DNA of 64,000 nt from Polynucleobacter sp. GWA2_45_21. GTDB lineage: Bacteria > Pseudomonadota > Gammaproteobacteria > Burkholderiales > Burkholderiaceae. The position numbers and the translations under genes are program-made. Shown here in pieces: positions 1 through 9,328 of this stretch (within the stretch, counting starts at the first letter, position 1; each line of letters opens with the position of its first letter). The stretch lies in NCBI RefSeq assembly GCF_001830325.1, contig NZ_MHZG01000001.1:62001-126000 (forward strand), written 5' to 3'. The notes below the pieces were generated by a model. That model was not told the DNA's origin. It did no database searches and was given only the letters and a program-made list of their open reading frames with translations.

Positions 1-498
1 TACCAACCTCAGTGCGTCAAAAAGTTTGATCAATACACCGAGACAGCGAAACAATTGGATGTTCAGGTAAAAAACAAAGAGTTATCCAATCTTGAAGCAG
101 CGCAAAAAGCAGTTGCATTATCAGATTCGCTTTATCCAAAAGATGTATTGCTGGCGAGTATCAATAAGCAAAATCTCGTGATGGCTCAATTTGCTGAGCG
201 CTACCACCTCTCAGAGAGCCAAATGAGTGAACTCGATAACTCCGCAACAGATACATTTCGTCAAGCCCTATTAGAGCGATTCGCCGTCATGAAAGCAGCC
301 AAGGAAGTCGGTCAGTTTTATAGTCAATATCAGGCGCCACAGCAATATCAACCGCCCCAACAAAATCCAGCCAATACTGCTGCAATAGCGACTTTGCTTA
401 ATGGTATTGGCAAGGCTTTTACTAACTCATTTGGTCAATCGATTACCCCACCACCCCGTATCTGCAATTACTACGGCGGCACGAGTTACTGCTTTTAG
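1..498 (+). CDS. Hypothetical protein, 5' end outside window
   Basis: The frame is open from the first base of the window, so the true start lies upstream; an internal TTG at 55 is not needed as a start. The visible 165 residues are polar and Gln-rich, with a helical middle part and a Pro/Gln stretch near residue 110-120 (QAPQQYQPPQQNP), then a tail with two cysteines. I do not recognise a family. The next gene starts 12 bases downstream with a good ribosome site, so the two may be co-transcribed. Confidence 0.6.
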   Translation, partial: YQPQCVKKFDQYTETAKQLDVQVKNKELSNLEAAQKAVALSDSLYPKDVLLASINKQNLVMAQFAERYHLSESQMSELDNSATDTFRQALLERFAVMKAAKEVGQFYSQYQAPQQYQPPQQNPANTAAIATLLNGIGKAFTNSFGQSITPPPRICNYYGGTSYCF

Positions 499-510
499 GA
501 GATTCCTACT

Positions 511-1053
511 GTGAATCCAGAGACAAAACACACGGTATGTCTTTCCTTCTGGAGAAGTCTGAAGGGTGGAGTTTGCACCTCTTACCGAGCTGATGCTGCC
601 ATCATTGAAAATGAGGGCTGGCCTGAAATCACGAGTGCACTCTCAATTGAGGGGCTACTGTTTAAACCTACGGTACGAGACTACTATCTGCTCAGACGTC
701 GACCCATCATCCATAAATTGTTTACAAACCACACCACCAATCTGCGTATTTATGGATCATCAAATTCTATATTTGAAATAGAGGATGAGGACTCCAGAAT
801 ATTTCGCTTTGATCATGCCGGAAAGCAATTTGAGACCAGCATTATTTGGTCGATTGATGATTCATACACACTTTCAAGCATTCTTCATGATGTTCGTAAT
901 GCAAACTTCGTCACTGCTTCTATTGAGCTTCTATGCAGCGATAGTTTCTTTGATTTATCTAATCCAAAGTTTGAAGAGGTTGATGAATACGGGCAAACTG
1001 AAGTTCATCAACATGAAATTAATATCAAGCGGATTAATTTGGTTTTTGAATAA
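511..1053 (+). CDS. Hypothetical protein (180 aa)
   Basis: The GTG start has a GGAG ribosome-binding site overlapping the end of the preceding gene. The product is a soluble-looking protein with no signal peptide or membrane segment and no motif I recognise. Mixed acidic and aromatic composition argues that it is a real protein rather than a chance frame. Two shorter overlapping frames on the same strand are shadows. Its function is unknown; the tight spacing to the upstream gene suggests a small operon. Confidence 0.55.
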   Translation: MNPETKHTVCLSFWRSLKGGVCTSYRADAAIIENEGWPEITSALSIEGLLFKPTVRDYYLLRRRPIIHKLFTNHTTNLRIYGSSNSIFEIEDEDSRIFRFDHAGKQFETSIIWSIDDSYTLSSILHDVRNANFVTASIELLCSDSFFDLSNPKFEEVDEYGQTEVHQHEINIKRINLVFE

Positions 1054-1370
1054 CCGCTGTTGATCAGCGTTATATTTTTTACTAGAGTGATACCTCTACG
1101 GTAAAATTTCCCTATTCTCACCAAAAGTGGGAATAGCCCTCGTACACGGCTGGAGCGAGACTTACTTCAATGTAAGCTTTCCAGATTGCCCTGCGGGGGC
1201 TTCTTCAAAAGAATGCTGTCATTAAAGCTTCATTGCAGCATGCTACCCACGTTATTTCAACCTTGCTTTTAGAGGATTTAGGATTTGATCGTTAAATACA
1301 AAGGCAGGTATTTAAGCCGTTCACGGTAAGTCATCCAAAAACTGTTTAGCAGTGATTTATCCTTAACGCT
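1054..1370. other. 317-base intergenic region before dinB
   Basis: No convincing gene. It contains short hairpin-prone pieces (TTAC-ttcaat-GTAA near 1166; GCCC-tgcg-GGGGC near 1190) that could belong to a terminator or small RNA. I see no tRNA or known RNA family and no clear LexA box upstream of dinB. Confidence 0.4.
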
Positions 1371-2621
1371 ATGACTGACCCCAAGCCCTCACCCCCTCGG
1401 CGGATTGCCCATTTAGATATGGATGCTTTTTTTGCCTCCGTGGAGTTATTGCGCTATCCGCAGCTCAAGGATCTACCGGTAGTGATTGGTGGTAGTGGAC
1501 ATGCCACTACCGAAGAGCTCTTTGCGAAGATTCTTCAAAGCGAACCTGAGTGGGATGACTTTCGTCCTCACAAGATTCCCTTGCGGTTTTTTCCCAGACT
1601 ATCAAGTTATGTGGGCAGAGGAGTAATCACCACCGCAACCTATGCCGCCCGTCAGTTTGGCGTGGGTTCAGCTATGGGGCTCATGAAAGCGGCTAAGTTA
1701 TGCCCGGAAGCCATTTTGCTACCAGTCGATTTTGAGCGCTACCGGCATTACTCAAGACTAATGAAAGAGACCGTAGCCGAAATTGCCCCTGTTATAGAGG
1801 ATCGTGGTTTGGATGAAGTCTACATTGACTTTACAAATGTACCGGGGGTGCAGCGCAAAGGTGGTCATACTTTAGCTCGGGTCATTCAGATGACGGTGCT
1901 CAGTAATACCGGATTGACCTGTTCGATTGGCGTAGCCCCCAATAAGCTACTTGCCAAAATGGCCAGTGACATGCACAAACCCAATGGTATTTGTGTTTTA
2001 CAGGCGTCTGACTTAGAAAGCCTGATCTGGCCCTTACCCTGCCGAAAAATCAATGGCATTGGCCCCAAAGCCGATGCCAAGCTTGCGAAACACGAGATTG
2101 CCACCATTGGGCAATTAGCCAGCCAAGATCCGATTTGGCTGATGCAAGAGTTTGGCAAAAGTTATGGCGCCTGGCTTTATGAAAGCGCCCATGGTCGCAA
2201 TGAGGATCCGGTCTCACCTAGAGGAGAGCCAGTCAACATGAGCCGAGAAACCACCTTTGAAAAAGATCTGCACCCCAAAAAAGATAAAGAAACGCTAGGC
2301 CCGATATTGACGCAGCTATGTGAGCGTCTATCCCAAGATTTAAAAGCCAAAGGCTATCTTGGTAAAACCATTGGCATTCGAGTGCGATATGGCAACTTTC
2401 AATCGATTACAAGAGATATGACGATTGATGCACCAAGCAATGATCCAAACATCATTCGCCAAACGGCAGGACAGTGCATAAAGCGCATTGATCTTAATAG
2501 AAGTTTGAGGCTACTCGGGGTCAGGGCAAGCAACCTTCAGAAATTAGAGGGAAATAAACAGCCTAAAGAAAAAGGTGCGGACAAGGAAGCTCAAGGGCAG
2601 CTAGATCTAGAGGGCTCGTAA
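1371..2621 (+). CDS. dinB: Y-family DNA polymerase IV with an insertion
   Basis: Translesion DNA polymerase that bypasses damaged template bases. The catalytic acidic residues are visible: HLDMDAFFASVE at residues 14-25 (Asp16) and LDEVYIDFT at 147-155 (Asp148, Glu149). RGVITTATYAARQFGV at 83-98 is the conserved fingers motif. The helix-hairpin-helix part follows near residues 225-240, then the little-finger domain with the SRETTFEKDL segment. At 416 residues it is longer than the usual ~350. The extra length includes about 40 residues inserted between VVIGG (37-41) and the RGVI motif, where standard Pol IV joins these directly, and a Lys/Glu/Gln-rich tail. It stands alone, next to accessory genes. 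Confidence 0.92.
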   Translation: MTDPKPSPPRRIAHLDMDAFFASVELLRYPQLKDLPVVIGGSGHATTEELFAKILQSEPEWDDFRPHKIPLRFFPRLSSYVGRGVITTATYAARQFGVGSAMGLMKAAKLCPEAILLPVDFERYRHYSRLMKETVAEIAPVIEDRGLDEVYIDFTNVPGVQRKGGHTLARVIQMTVLSNTGLTCSIGVAPNKLLAKMASDMHKPNGICVLQASDLESLIWPLPCRKINGIGPKADAKLAKHEIATIGQLASQDPIWLMQEFGKSYGAWLYESAHGRNEDPVSPRGEPVNMSRETTFEKDLHPKKDKETLGPILTQLCERLSQDLKAKGYLGKTIGIRVRYGNFQSITRDMTIDAPSNDPNIIRQTAGQCIKRIDLNRSLRLLGVRASNLQKLEGNKQPKEKGADKEAQGQLDLEGS

Positions 2622-2718
2622 TCAGCCAAAGCGGACATCCGCTCTTAATTAAAATTAGTCGGTTATCGACCCACTTCAGCCGGTGGCCTCGTTGTGAAAA
2701 GCCTACAAAGTAGCGTCA

Positions 2719-3045
2719 TTATTTAAGTCGAACTGGCTCAGCCGCAATTGGAATCACAGGAACCTTGACCATTAGGCAGCTAATAGAGCCAACGCTATTC
2801 GAGTCGTAAATTAGTCCCTCTGAGGTTTGCTTACGACTGGCTGCATCAGGAGCAAGAACATAGCAGACCACGTTATCAGATTGATCAAATAATTTATAGA
2901 TGCTTACCCCTGCTTGACCAGCATCAAAAGCGCCCAAGAATTTCATTTTAGGCTTTTCATTGGCCTTTTTTTCTTGAGCATGCACACCCATCGAAATGGT
3001 TAATCCCAAGATAATGAGCAGAATGTTTCTATACATAAGATCCAT
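2719..3045 (-). CDS. Small secreted hypothetical protein
   Basis: About 105 residues with an N-terminal signal peptide (hydrophobic stretch ILLIILGLTIS, cleavage likely after VHA). The mature part has two cysteines that could pair. Either of two in-frame ATGs at 3045 and 3036 could be the start; the second gives a more compact signal peptide and neither has a strong ribosome site. It lies downstream of the adhesin gene on the same strand but a terminator separates them. No family recognised; a periplasmic protein is inferred. Confidence 0.55.
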   Translation of the reverse strand: MDLMYRNILLIILGLTISMGVHAQEKKANEKPKMKFLGAFDAGQAGVSIYKLFDQSDNVVCYVLAPDAASRKQTSEGLIYDSNSVGSISCLMVKVPVIPIAAEPVRLK

Positions 3046-3054
3046 CTATTGAAG

Positions 3055-3080
3055 AAGAAAAACCCCACCTAAGTGGGGTT
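3055..3080 (-). terminator. Intrinsic terminator of the adhesin gene
   Basis: Perfect stem AACCCCAC-ctaa-GTGGGGTT followed on the minus strand by a T-rich run, directly downstream of the YadA-anchor gene. Confidence 0.75.
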
Positions 3081-3105
3081 ATCAATCGGACTAAAAACCA
3101 CCAAA

Positions 3106-4134
3106 TTAAAAAGAGATACCAGCACCCAATCCATAGACTGTGTTTTGGCTTGAACCTGCGTTATAGCCGTTATTGGTATTGCTTGATGCAACAGAAGCTT
3201 TTAGATAAGCGCCATCCATGATGCGGTAGGAGCCACCGAGCGCCAATGAGGTTTGACCCATGTAATTACCAAGGCCAACACCAACAGCAAAATCTTTACC
3301 GTTTGCACCCGTCGCAATAGGAATGTTCGCCATCGCTGCAGTACCTGCAACGCCCGAAGCTACAGATTGCAATTGACGATAGTTAACAGCATCAAATGCA
3401 CCAGTACCATCGGCAACACCGGTTACCTTGATGGGAGCCCCACTTGCCACATTCGCAAAAGTGGCTACGTTATTACTCATTGTGAGGCTAGTTGCACCTG
3501 CGCCGTTACCACCAGACATAACTGCCAAGTTTTGATTAGCGACAAAACCATTGCTATTACCCGCAGCATTAACAACCACGATGCCAGCAGCCGACTGATT
3601 GGTTGTGCCGGTAGAGATTAGGCCGTTCGGACCCACATTAAAACCAGTAGCGCCTGAGTTAGTAGCCTGAATGGTTGCCAAGTTAGATGCGCTACCAACC
3701 GTTGTCGTAGCTTGATTATTCGCCAAAGTTGAAGCTGCATTACCAGCATAGCTATTAATCGTAGTAGCAGCGCTGGTATTACCAATATTGTTGACGCTAG
3801 CGACACTGCCGGTACCAATATTGTTCGTCGTGGCATAAGCATTGACACCAATATTGTTGGTAGCGCCATTTAAATTGGTTGATGTACCGTCCTGTCCTAT
3901 TGAAATTGTCGTTCCTGCTTCGTTTGTAGAAAGCACATTACGTGAAGCTTCAGTGATAGATAAAATCTCACCCGTACCCGTTGTTCCATCGGAATTGCTA
4001 ATGATGCTCACACCATAAGAAGGATTTGGATTTAAATCACTCGTTGCAGAAAAAGCTAAGCTCGAAGTAAGAGATGTCACCGCTGCAATAAGTAGCGACT
4101 TCTTCAATTTCCAGTTCTTGGGGTTTTGATTCAT
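3106..4134 (-). CDS. Trimeric autotransporter-type adhesin with YadA anchor
   Basis: A signal peptide (LLIAAVTSLTSSLAFSA) is followed by a low-complexity passenger rich in Asn, Thr, Ala and Ser, including recurring NNIG units near residues 90-120. The last ~90 residues match the YadA-type C-terminal beta-barrel anchor: a neck (AVNYRQLQSVASGVAGTAA), then strands VGVGLGNYMGQTSLALGGSY and a final strand ending in GAGISF with terminal Phe, as outer-membrane proteins need. Three such chains would form the 12-stranded pore. The ATG at 4134 is preferred over 4146 because a GGAG lies 6-7 bases before it. It is short for the family, so it is probably a minimal adhesin or a surface structural protein. 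Confidence 0.8.
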   Translation of the reverse strand: MNQNPKNWKLKKSLLIAAVTSLTSSLAFSATSDLNPNPSYGVSIISNSDGTTGTGEILSITEASRNVLSTNEAGTTISIGQDGTSTNLNGATNNIGVNAYATTNNIGTGSVASVNNIGNTSAATTINSYAGNAASTLANNQATTTVGSASNLATIQATNSGATGFNVGPNGLISTGTTNQSAAGIVVVNAAGNSNGFVANQNLAVMSGGNGAGATSLTMSNNVATFANVASGAPIKVTGVADGTGAFDAVNYRQLQSVASGVAGTAAMANIPIATGANGKDFAVGVGLGNYMGQTSLALGGSYRIMDGAYLKASVASSNTNNGYNAGSSQNTVYGLGAGISF

Positions 4135-4263
4135 ATAAATCTCCATATAAAAAGATAAAGTACTACTAGTGTTAAATGGGTGCGACCTTAAAAAGGTTCA
4201 TACTAGTTATCAAGATGGTGTTTTAAAGAGAGTTTGCGTGATTGATCAGCGCTTAACATTAAA

Positions 4264-5652
4264 TTACAAACCCACCGTATAAGTCGCCATCACGGTGGTA
4301 GTTGATACAGCTTGATAAGCTTCTTGACGATAGATGCCGGTAATACCTAAACGTTGATTCTTGGCTACATCATATGTAGCGCCTAACATCGCTGTTGGTC
4401 TGGTTTTGACTGGGTTGGGGTTAAAGTTCACCGGAGTGAGTCCAGTTACGCCTGTAGCAGAGTAAGCACCATTAGCGGTATTGGTATCCGTTTCTACACC
4501 CGCACTAGCAAAGAGATTGGTTTGCGGAATGCCTCTGTACGATGCTCCTACTCCCGCTAAGGCGGTAGTCGCGTTGGTATTGAGGGCACTGTAAGTCAAA
4601 GGTGCAGTAACGGTTGAACTAGTTGCCTCTGTATAGCCACCCATATTGTTCTGGGTATAACGCATACCAGCATAAGGACTAACAATCACATTGTCCGCAA
4701 CGCCAAAACCATACTTAGCGACTACTTGAGCGCCCTGACTATTGAGCTGTGAACCACCAGAACCCGCCTCACTAGTGCCAACTACTTGACGATTGATAGT
4801 GGTGTTCTTTTGACCGTATGCAGCCGAGACTTTGACTTCAGTACCCGTACCATCGACACGTTCATTCCAGACGCCGAACACACCAATGAGTGGAGTGTTA
4901 TTACCAAGATTGACTGTAGAGCCGGCATTATTCACTGAGAGGTTTTGATCGGCATAAGCACCCACCCGGTAGTTGGGGTGAGGACGATAGGCGGCAATCA
5001 ACAGACCGCTAGTATTGTTCAGTCCATTAGCTGCTTGTACTGCGGTATTACGGCCACCAGCAGAGACACAGACATTATTCTTATCAAAGAGAGAGCAGTC
5101 ATAGCTAAAGCTGTTCGCTAGGACTGAGTTCTGAAGCGTGTAGGTGTTTTGTAGAGCAGCAGCGGTATTGACGAGGGATTGTTGGGTATCGGCGGTGGAG
5201 GGGCCGGATGGGGGGGGTAATGTCACCAATATCCAGTACCGTGTTCCCGCGATAAATTCAGCATCAACTAGAGGAATTTGAGACCCGCTGTAGTTTGACA
5301 CTGAAGTACTACCGAAGCTTATGAAATATTGGGGAACTGAGTTAACAGATAAAGCAAAAACACTAGAGCCACTTGTTAAGCTGGATTGAATAGCGCTATA
5401 AATGTGGGTTACTAAGGTCATCTGGGCAGAAGTCCACGCATTCCATCCGCCAGAAGCCCACCATGGCTGCAATTGCAATGTGGGAAGGGCTGTTGCAGTA
5501 TTGACACCCCAATATTCACTCACATTGTATGTTCCTTCAGCGACGGTAAAGGATCCTAAGTTAACTGTGGTTGCTTGAGCAAAAGCTGAAATTGAACTTC
5601 CAACAACCAAAGCTGAAACAATGGCAATTTTTCCAATCTTTAAGACATTCAT
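4264..5652 (-). CDS. Autotransporter-like outer-membrane beta-barrel protein
   Basis: 462 residues. The signal peptide ends near AFA-QA (about residue 26). Residues 27-170 form a Ser/Thr/Trp-rich exported region with no family I recognise. From about residue 200 the sequence shows alternating hydrophobic strands separated by Gly/Asn turns (AAYRPHPNYRVGAYADQNL, VSPYAGMRYTQNN, TAMLGATYDV), typical of an autotransporter beta-barrel. The last strand ends VMATYTVGL, with Leu rather than the usual Phe/Trp. A run of eight G (C in the coding strand) encodes the LPPPSG stretch and could slip. The gene is divergent from a two-component system, which may regulate it. Confidence 0.7.
   Translation of the reverse strand: MNVLKIGKIAIVSALVVGSSISAFAQATTVNLGSFTVAEGTYNVSEYWGVNTATALPTLQLQPWWASGGWNAWTSAQMTLVTHIYSAIQSSLTSGSSVFALSVNSVPQYFISFGSTSVSNYSGSQIPLVDAEFIAGTRYWILVTLPPPSGPSTADTQQSLVNTAAALQNTYTLQNSVLANSFSYDCSLFDKNNVCVSAGGRNTAVQAANGLNNTSGLLIAAYRPHPNYRVGAYADQNLSVNNAGSTVNLGNNTPLIGVFGVWNERVDGTGTEVKVSAAYGQKNTTINRQVVGTSEAGSGGSQLNSQGAQVVAKYGFGVADNVIVSPYAGMRYTQNNMGGYTEATSSTVTAPLTYSALNTNATTALAGVGASYRGIPQTNLFASAGVETDTNTANGAYSATGVTGLTPVNFNPNPVKTRPTAMLGATYDVAKNQRLGITGIYRQEAYQAVSTTTVMATYTVGL
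5210..5217. repeat. Homopolymer tract (G)8 within the autotransporter gene
   Basis: Eight consecutive G on the plus strand (Pro codons on the coding strand). Gain or loss of one base would frameshift the barrel out of frame. Confidence 0.7.
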
Positions 5653-5855
5653 ACAAAAGACGCTCTTTAAGTGACAAAGCTGGGTTGCTCGGGAAATGAT
5701 TCAGCCCCAATGCTAGTGAATTGCCCCTACTGAGATAACCTACTTTAGTACAGGGTGACCAAAATATTGCACAGATTATTGGTTTGATTGGCGTCTATCT
5801 TTTTGTGAGTGAAGTGCTCGTAAGCATTCATAATTGAACTAATTGAGATAAAAAA

Positions 5856-7289
5856 ATGAATTTATTAAGCCCGCTTGCCATTCTTTATACGATGCTAACC
5901 CTCACCTCTGGGGGCTTGCTCTATCTAACCCTTAGGGGGAAAGTGGATGCATCAGCTGGATATTTTTTAATTGCTCAGCTCCTTAACGCATTTGGAGCTT
6001 CAACCATTTATTTAATTAATAGCGGGATTCAATGGGAGGTGCAGTTCATTTTTGCTGTGCAAAACTTCTTTTTGATTGGCTCAGAAACCGCCATCTTCTT
6101 TAGCATTAATTCCATTTTGAGGAGAACGCCCAGAAAGCGCTATTACATTTCAATCTTTGCAATTGCTGTCTACTGCGGCCTAATGGAGCTTGCGCGAAAT
6201 GTATATGGCATTACCGCCCCAATGTACATGATGAATGGGTTAACTGGCATTTTGGCATTTATTACTTTTAACCTTCTCAGAACTACAACTCAAAATAAAC
6301 TTAAGGAACACTCATTTTTAGTTCGGCTTAAAGAATTTGAATTCATCATAGCTATTTTTTGGGGCATTCAGGTTTTAGCCACAGCTTTAGGGCACCCACC
6401 CATTCCTCGACACCCTACAACATTAACTGTATGGATATATGCCTTCTATATCAGCATTAGCATCTTTCGATATATCTGCTACATCGGCTTTCGAATCACT
6501 TGGCTGGGATCAAATAGAACGACTCGCAACAATCTAAATCACCCATTTGCAATGGCAATTGAAGAGAAAGAGAAATTGGAAGATGGATTGATGGCGTCTA
6601 ATAGGATTATTGGTATTAGCGCATTAGCTAGCAGTCTTGCCCACCAGCTAAGCCAACCGTTAACGGCAATCGCACTTCAGGCGGAGTCTTCTAATCGTGC
6701 GCTTAAAAAATCCGTAAATGCGACGCCAAGACTACTTAATTCTCTTGAGGATATTCAGCAACAATCATCAAAATTATCAAGTCTTGTTGATAATTTGAGA
6801 CAACTATTTAATGAGAAAAAATCCTCATTCCATTCATTTGGTTTAGTTGATGCAAGCAATGAAGTTTTAGAAATTATTGAACCATCTCTGTCACCCAAAA
6901 ATATTGATTTGGTAAAAGATTTTTATGCCAACCCGATTGTGTATGGCGATGCCATCCAAATCCAACAGGTACTAATAAACCTATTTAATAATGCAGCTGA
7001 CGCTATTCAAGCCAAAGGCAATAAAGGCGGAAAAATCACCTTAACCATAGGTGTTATCGGCACGAATGCCTACATTCAACTTCAAGATAGCGGCATTGGA
7101 TTAGATCTCAATTTGCTGCCATCAATTTTCGATTTGCATTACACCACGAAAGAAGATGGTCTTGGTGTTGGTCTATGGCTTTGCAAGACAATTATTAAAA
7201 ATCACAATGGCTCAATATCAGCATCTAATAGTCCGGCAGAAGGTGCGCTATTTGAGGTGCAAATCCCCTTGGCAACTTGTCCCGAATAA
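5856..7289 (+). CDS. Membrane sensor histidine kinase
   Basis: The first ~220 residues are mostly hydrophobic and look like about seven transmembrane helices, so sensing probably occurs in or through the membrane; there is no obvious PAS domain. A dimerisation/phosphoacceptor helix follows (SLAHQLSQPLTAI, His263 as likely phosphorylated residue). Then comes an HATPase domain with N box (QQVLINLFNNAADAIQ), G1 box (DSGIGL) and G2 box (GLGVGLWLCKTII). The partner response regulator starts 5 bases after the stop. The pair is divergent from the beta-barrel gene, so control of the surface proteins is a reasonable but unproven idea. Confidence 0.88.
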   Translation: MNLLSPLAILYTMLTLTSGGLLYLTLRGKVDASAGYFLIAQLLNAFGASTIYLINSGIQWEVQFIFAVQNFFLIGSETAIFFSINSILRRTPRKRYYISIFAIAVYCGLMELARNVYGITAPMYMMNGLTGILAFITFNLLRTTTQNKLKEHSFLVRLKEFEFIIAIFWGIQVLATALGHPPIPRHPTTLTVWIYAFYISISIFRYICYIGFRITWLGSNRTTRNNLNHPFAMAIEEKEKLEDGLMASNRIIGISALASSLAHQLSQPLTAIALQAESSNRALKKSVNATPRLLNSLEDIQQQSSKLSSLVDNLRQLFNEKKSSFHSFGLVDASNEVLEIIEPSLSPKNIDLVKDFYANPIVYGDAIQIQQVLINLFNNAADAIQAKGNKGGKITLTIGVIGTNAYIQLQDSGIGLDLNLLPSIFDLHYTTKEDGLGVGLWLCKTIIKNHNGSISASNSPAEGALFEVQIPLATCPE

Positions 7290-7294
7290 ATATC

Positions 7295-7951
7295 ATGAAA
7301 AATACTAGGGTAATTATTGTCGAGGATGATCTCGCCGTCCAAAGAGGATTGGTTGAGTGGCTATCTGATGACCATGAGATTAAATGCTATCCGTCTGCCG
7401 AACTTTTTTTAGGGGCCTTAAATAATTTTGAATTTGAAGATGGGATCCCTAGCTGTATTTTGCTGGATTTTCAGATGCCCGGTATGAATGGGGTTGAGCT
7501 ACAGGGGGAACTCAAGAGAATGAATGCAGCATATCCCATAGTATTTATGAGCGGAAATGCTAAGCAAGCCGACATCATTGATGCTTGGCATGGTGGTGCC
7601 GTGGACTTCATTCTAAAGCCATTCTCAGGAGATCAAATTAGCATTGCACTCATTAAGCTACTCGACACCCTAAAAGAAGACACCGCAGAATTAACGTTAA
7701 CAACAGAAGAAATTGATCAACCTATTAGCATCCCCATCTCTCCACGGGAGGCTCAAGCCCTGCTTTTACTGGGAAAGGGTCACCGCCAGAGCGAGGTTGC
7801 CGAGATAATGGGGATCGCCCTCACAACCGTCAAAATGTATCGAACTATCTTGAAAAACAAATTAAATCTTTATACCCCTGTCGAGCTTTCAAGATACTGC
7901 GACCGATACAAATCTCGAATAGAAGAAATATCAAAAGTGAACTCCAAATAG
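7295..7951 (+). CDS. LuxR/FixJ-family response regulator
   Basis: Partner of the upstream kinase. The receiver domain (about residues 1-120) has the acidic pair in VEDD, the phosphorylatable Asp58 in LLDFQMPG, and the Lys of LKPF. The C-terminal helix-turn-helix (EVAEIMGIALTTVKMYRTIL) is of LuxR type and binds DNA. I prefer the ATG at 7295; a TTG at 7277 would add six residues and overlap the kinase. Target genes are unknown. Confidence 0.88.
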   Translation: MKNTRVIIVEDDLAVQRGLVEWLSDDHEIKCYPSAELFLGALNNFEFEDGIPSCILLDFQMPGMNGVELQGELKRMNAAYPIVFMSGNAKQADIIDAWHGGAVDFILKPFSGDQISIALIKLLDTLKEDTAELTLTTEEIDQPISIPISPREAQALLLLGKGHRQSEVAEIMGIALTTVKMYRTILKNKLNLYTPVELSRYCDRYKSRIEEISKVNSK

Positions 7952-8481
7952 GTTTGATGGGCACCCAATCACTGAATTTACTTTTTAAGGGTAGTGTTAG
8001 ATCTCTCGCTGAATACGATGTAGACACTCGGTTATGTGCGGCCCCTCGACTGTCTCAAGGTGGCCGATTTCTGACCCTCAGAAAAGCCCATCGTCCGTCC
8101 GCTCAAACTTATAAAGCCGACATTAGCCATACAGTTGAGGCTCTTTTATTCGGAATAAGCAACCCAAACCCTATTGGACCAGTCATAAAGGCAAAACCTC
8201 AATCAAAATCCTTTACGCCCCTACCGGAAACTGCCCCCCCCCTGTCGCCATCCCTTCCCATTCACTAGCATCCATGACGCTAGGCTCCACTAAAACGCCA
8301 TGTGGCTAAACGGATACACATAGGGAACAGGAGCTTTTGCCAGGCACTGCCTGTGTCAACAAACCAATCAATGCCGCGAGTATTCATCACGGTACCGCAT
8401 TGGCCAGCCGACCCCAAGGGCCATTAACCCCCGTTAAAACCCCTGAAACTCCTATTTTGAAGAGTTGGGGTGCAAAGAAAA
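7952..8481. other. 530-base region without a convincing gene
   Basis: Short plus-strand frames (7954-8268, 8337-8576) are Pro/Ser-rich with no family resemblance and poor ribosome sites, so I treat them as chance. It contains a nine-C run at 8234-8242 and an inverted repeat CTAGC-n9-GCTAG at 8264-8282. It lies where the integrative element's cargo operon ends, but I found no copy of the tRNA-derived core here. Confidence 0.45.
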
Positions 8482-8982
8482 CTATTCACCAGGCGTCAAA
8501 AAAGTCTCAAGCGCTGCAATTACATTCGCCTTGTGCCCCAAGTCAAGACCGGCCGCTCTATCTTCAACCTCTGTAATACCGACTCTCTTTAATACTGTCT
8601 TATAGTCAATTCCATGCACCTCGCATACCTCTTTTAACGCCTCAAAATGGGCGGCAATGATTTTCTTCCACCCTGTCAGCAATTCCACATAACCGTCTCT
8701 TTTCTGGATGTCGCCTGTAATATGGTGATATGCCATTCCGAGCACATCACCAGCAGATAAAAATTCTAGTCGCCAATAATCATTGGCCCATAAGTAGCCC
8801 ATGAGATGGAGATGCTCCAAAGCATCTATGAACTGAGCATCCATCATGGAGTAAGTCTTCCAAGGAATTGCCGCTTTAATGCGCAGCGACTCCAATTCAT
8901 TATCGGCATGGGCGTAGGCTGCCGCTGCAAGCTCTCTACTAGTCATCCCCTCATAAGCTGCGCTTAATGGTCTTTGATTCAT
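8482..8982 (-). CDS. Hypothetical protein of the integrative element
   Basis: 166 residues, soluble, mostly helical, with a Trp/Tyr-rich middle (MGYLWANDYWRLEFL). I recognise no family. Its ATG overlaps the stop of the upstream gene (ATGA at 8979-8982), so it is translationally coupled as the last gene of the cargo operon that begins at 10746. Confidence 0.6.
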   Translation of the reverse strand: MNQRPLSAAYEGMTSRELAAAAYAHADNELESLRIKAAIPWKTYSMMDAQFIDALEHLHLMGYLWANDYWRLEFLSAGDVLGMAYHHITGDIQKRDGYVELLTGWKKIIAAHFEALKEVCEVHGIDYKTVLKRVGITEVEDRAAGLDLGHKANVIAALETFLTPGE

Positions 8983-9326
8983 TTTTTGACCTTTCTCATT
9001 TTGTTTACCTGATCGATTACTTCCACCCGGCGCTGTAGCTCACAAGTCTCATGGGCTTTACGCACCATATCTAAGACATAGGCCAGACGTGTACCGTTCT
9101 GCGTGTCAATGCGCCCCATCCTCATATCTCTATAAACCCTGGCCATCTCCATTCGGATGGTTTCGGCATCGTTGAGCCTGATCTTGCTCATGCTATTTAA
9201 GGGGGTGGGGTCTAGCAATTTGCCGCCTGTCAGTTGGCTTTGCGGTTGATCTTCTGACCTATACTCGTCTCCAGAATTCAGCCTTTGGTTAGTCGCATCC
9301 AAGGACACTATTAGGGCCTCCCTCAT
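8979..9326 (-). CDS. Hypothetical protein of the integrative element
   Basis: 115 residues. The C-terminal half is a basic, probably helical segment (MEMARVYRDMRMGRIDTQNG, then RKAHETCELQRRVEVIDQVNKMRKVKK), which could bind nucleic acid or a partner; no family recognised. It follows the upstream gene by two bases and overlaps the downstream one by four, consistent with one operon. Confidence 0.6.
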   Translation of the reverse strand: MREALIVSLDATNQRLNSGDEYRSEDQPQSQLTGGKLLDPTPLNSMSKIRLNDAETIRMEMARVYRDMRMGRIDTQNGTRLAYVLDMVRKAHETCELQRRVEVIDQVNKMRKVKK

Positions 9327-9328
9327 GC

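Noticed and set aside
7954..8576. Two plus-strand frames of about 100 and 79 codons
   Set aside because: Low-complexity Pro/Ser-rich translations, no family resemblance, weak start signals, and the second overlaps a better gene on the other strand.
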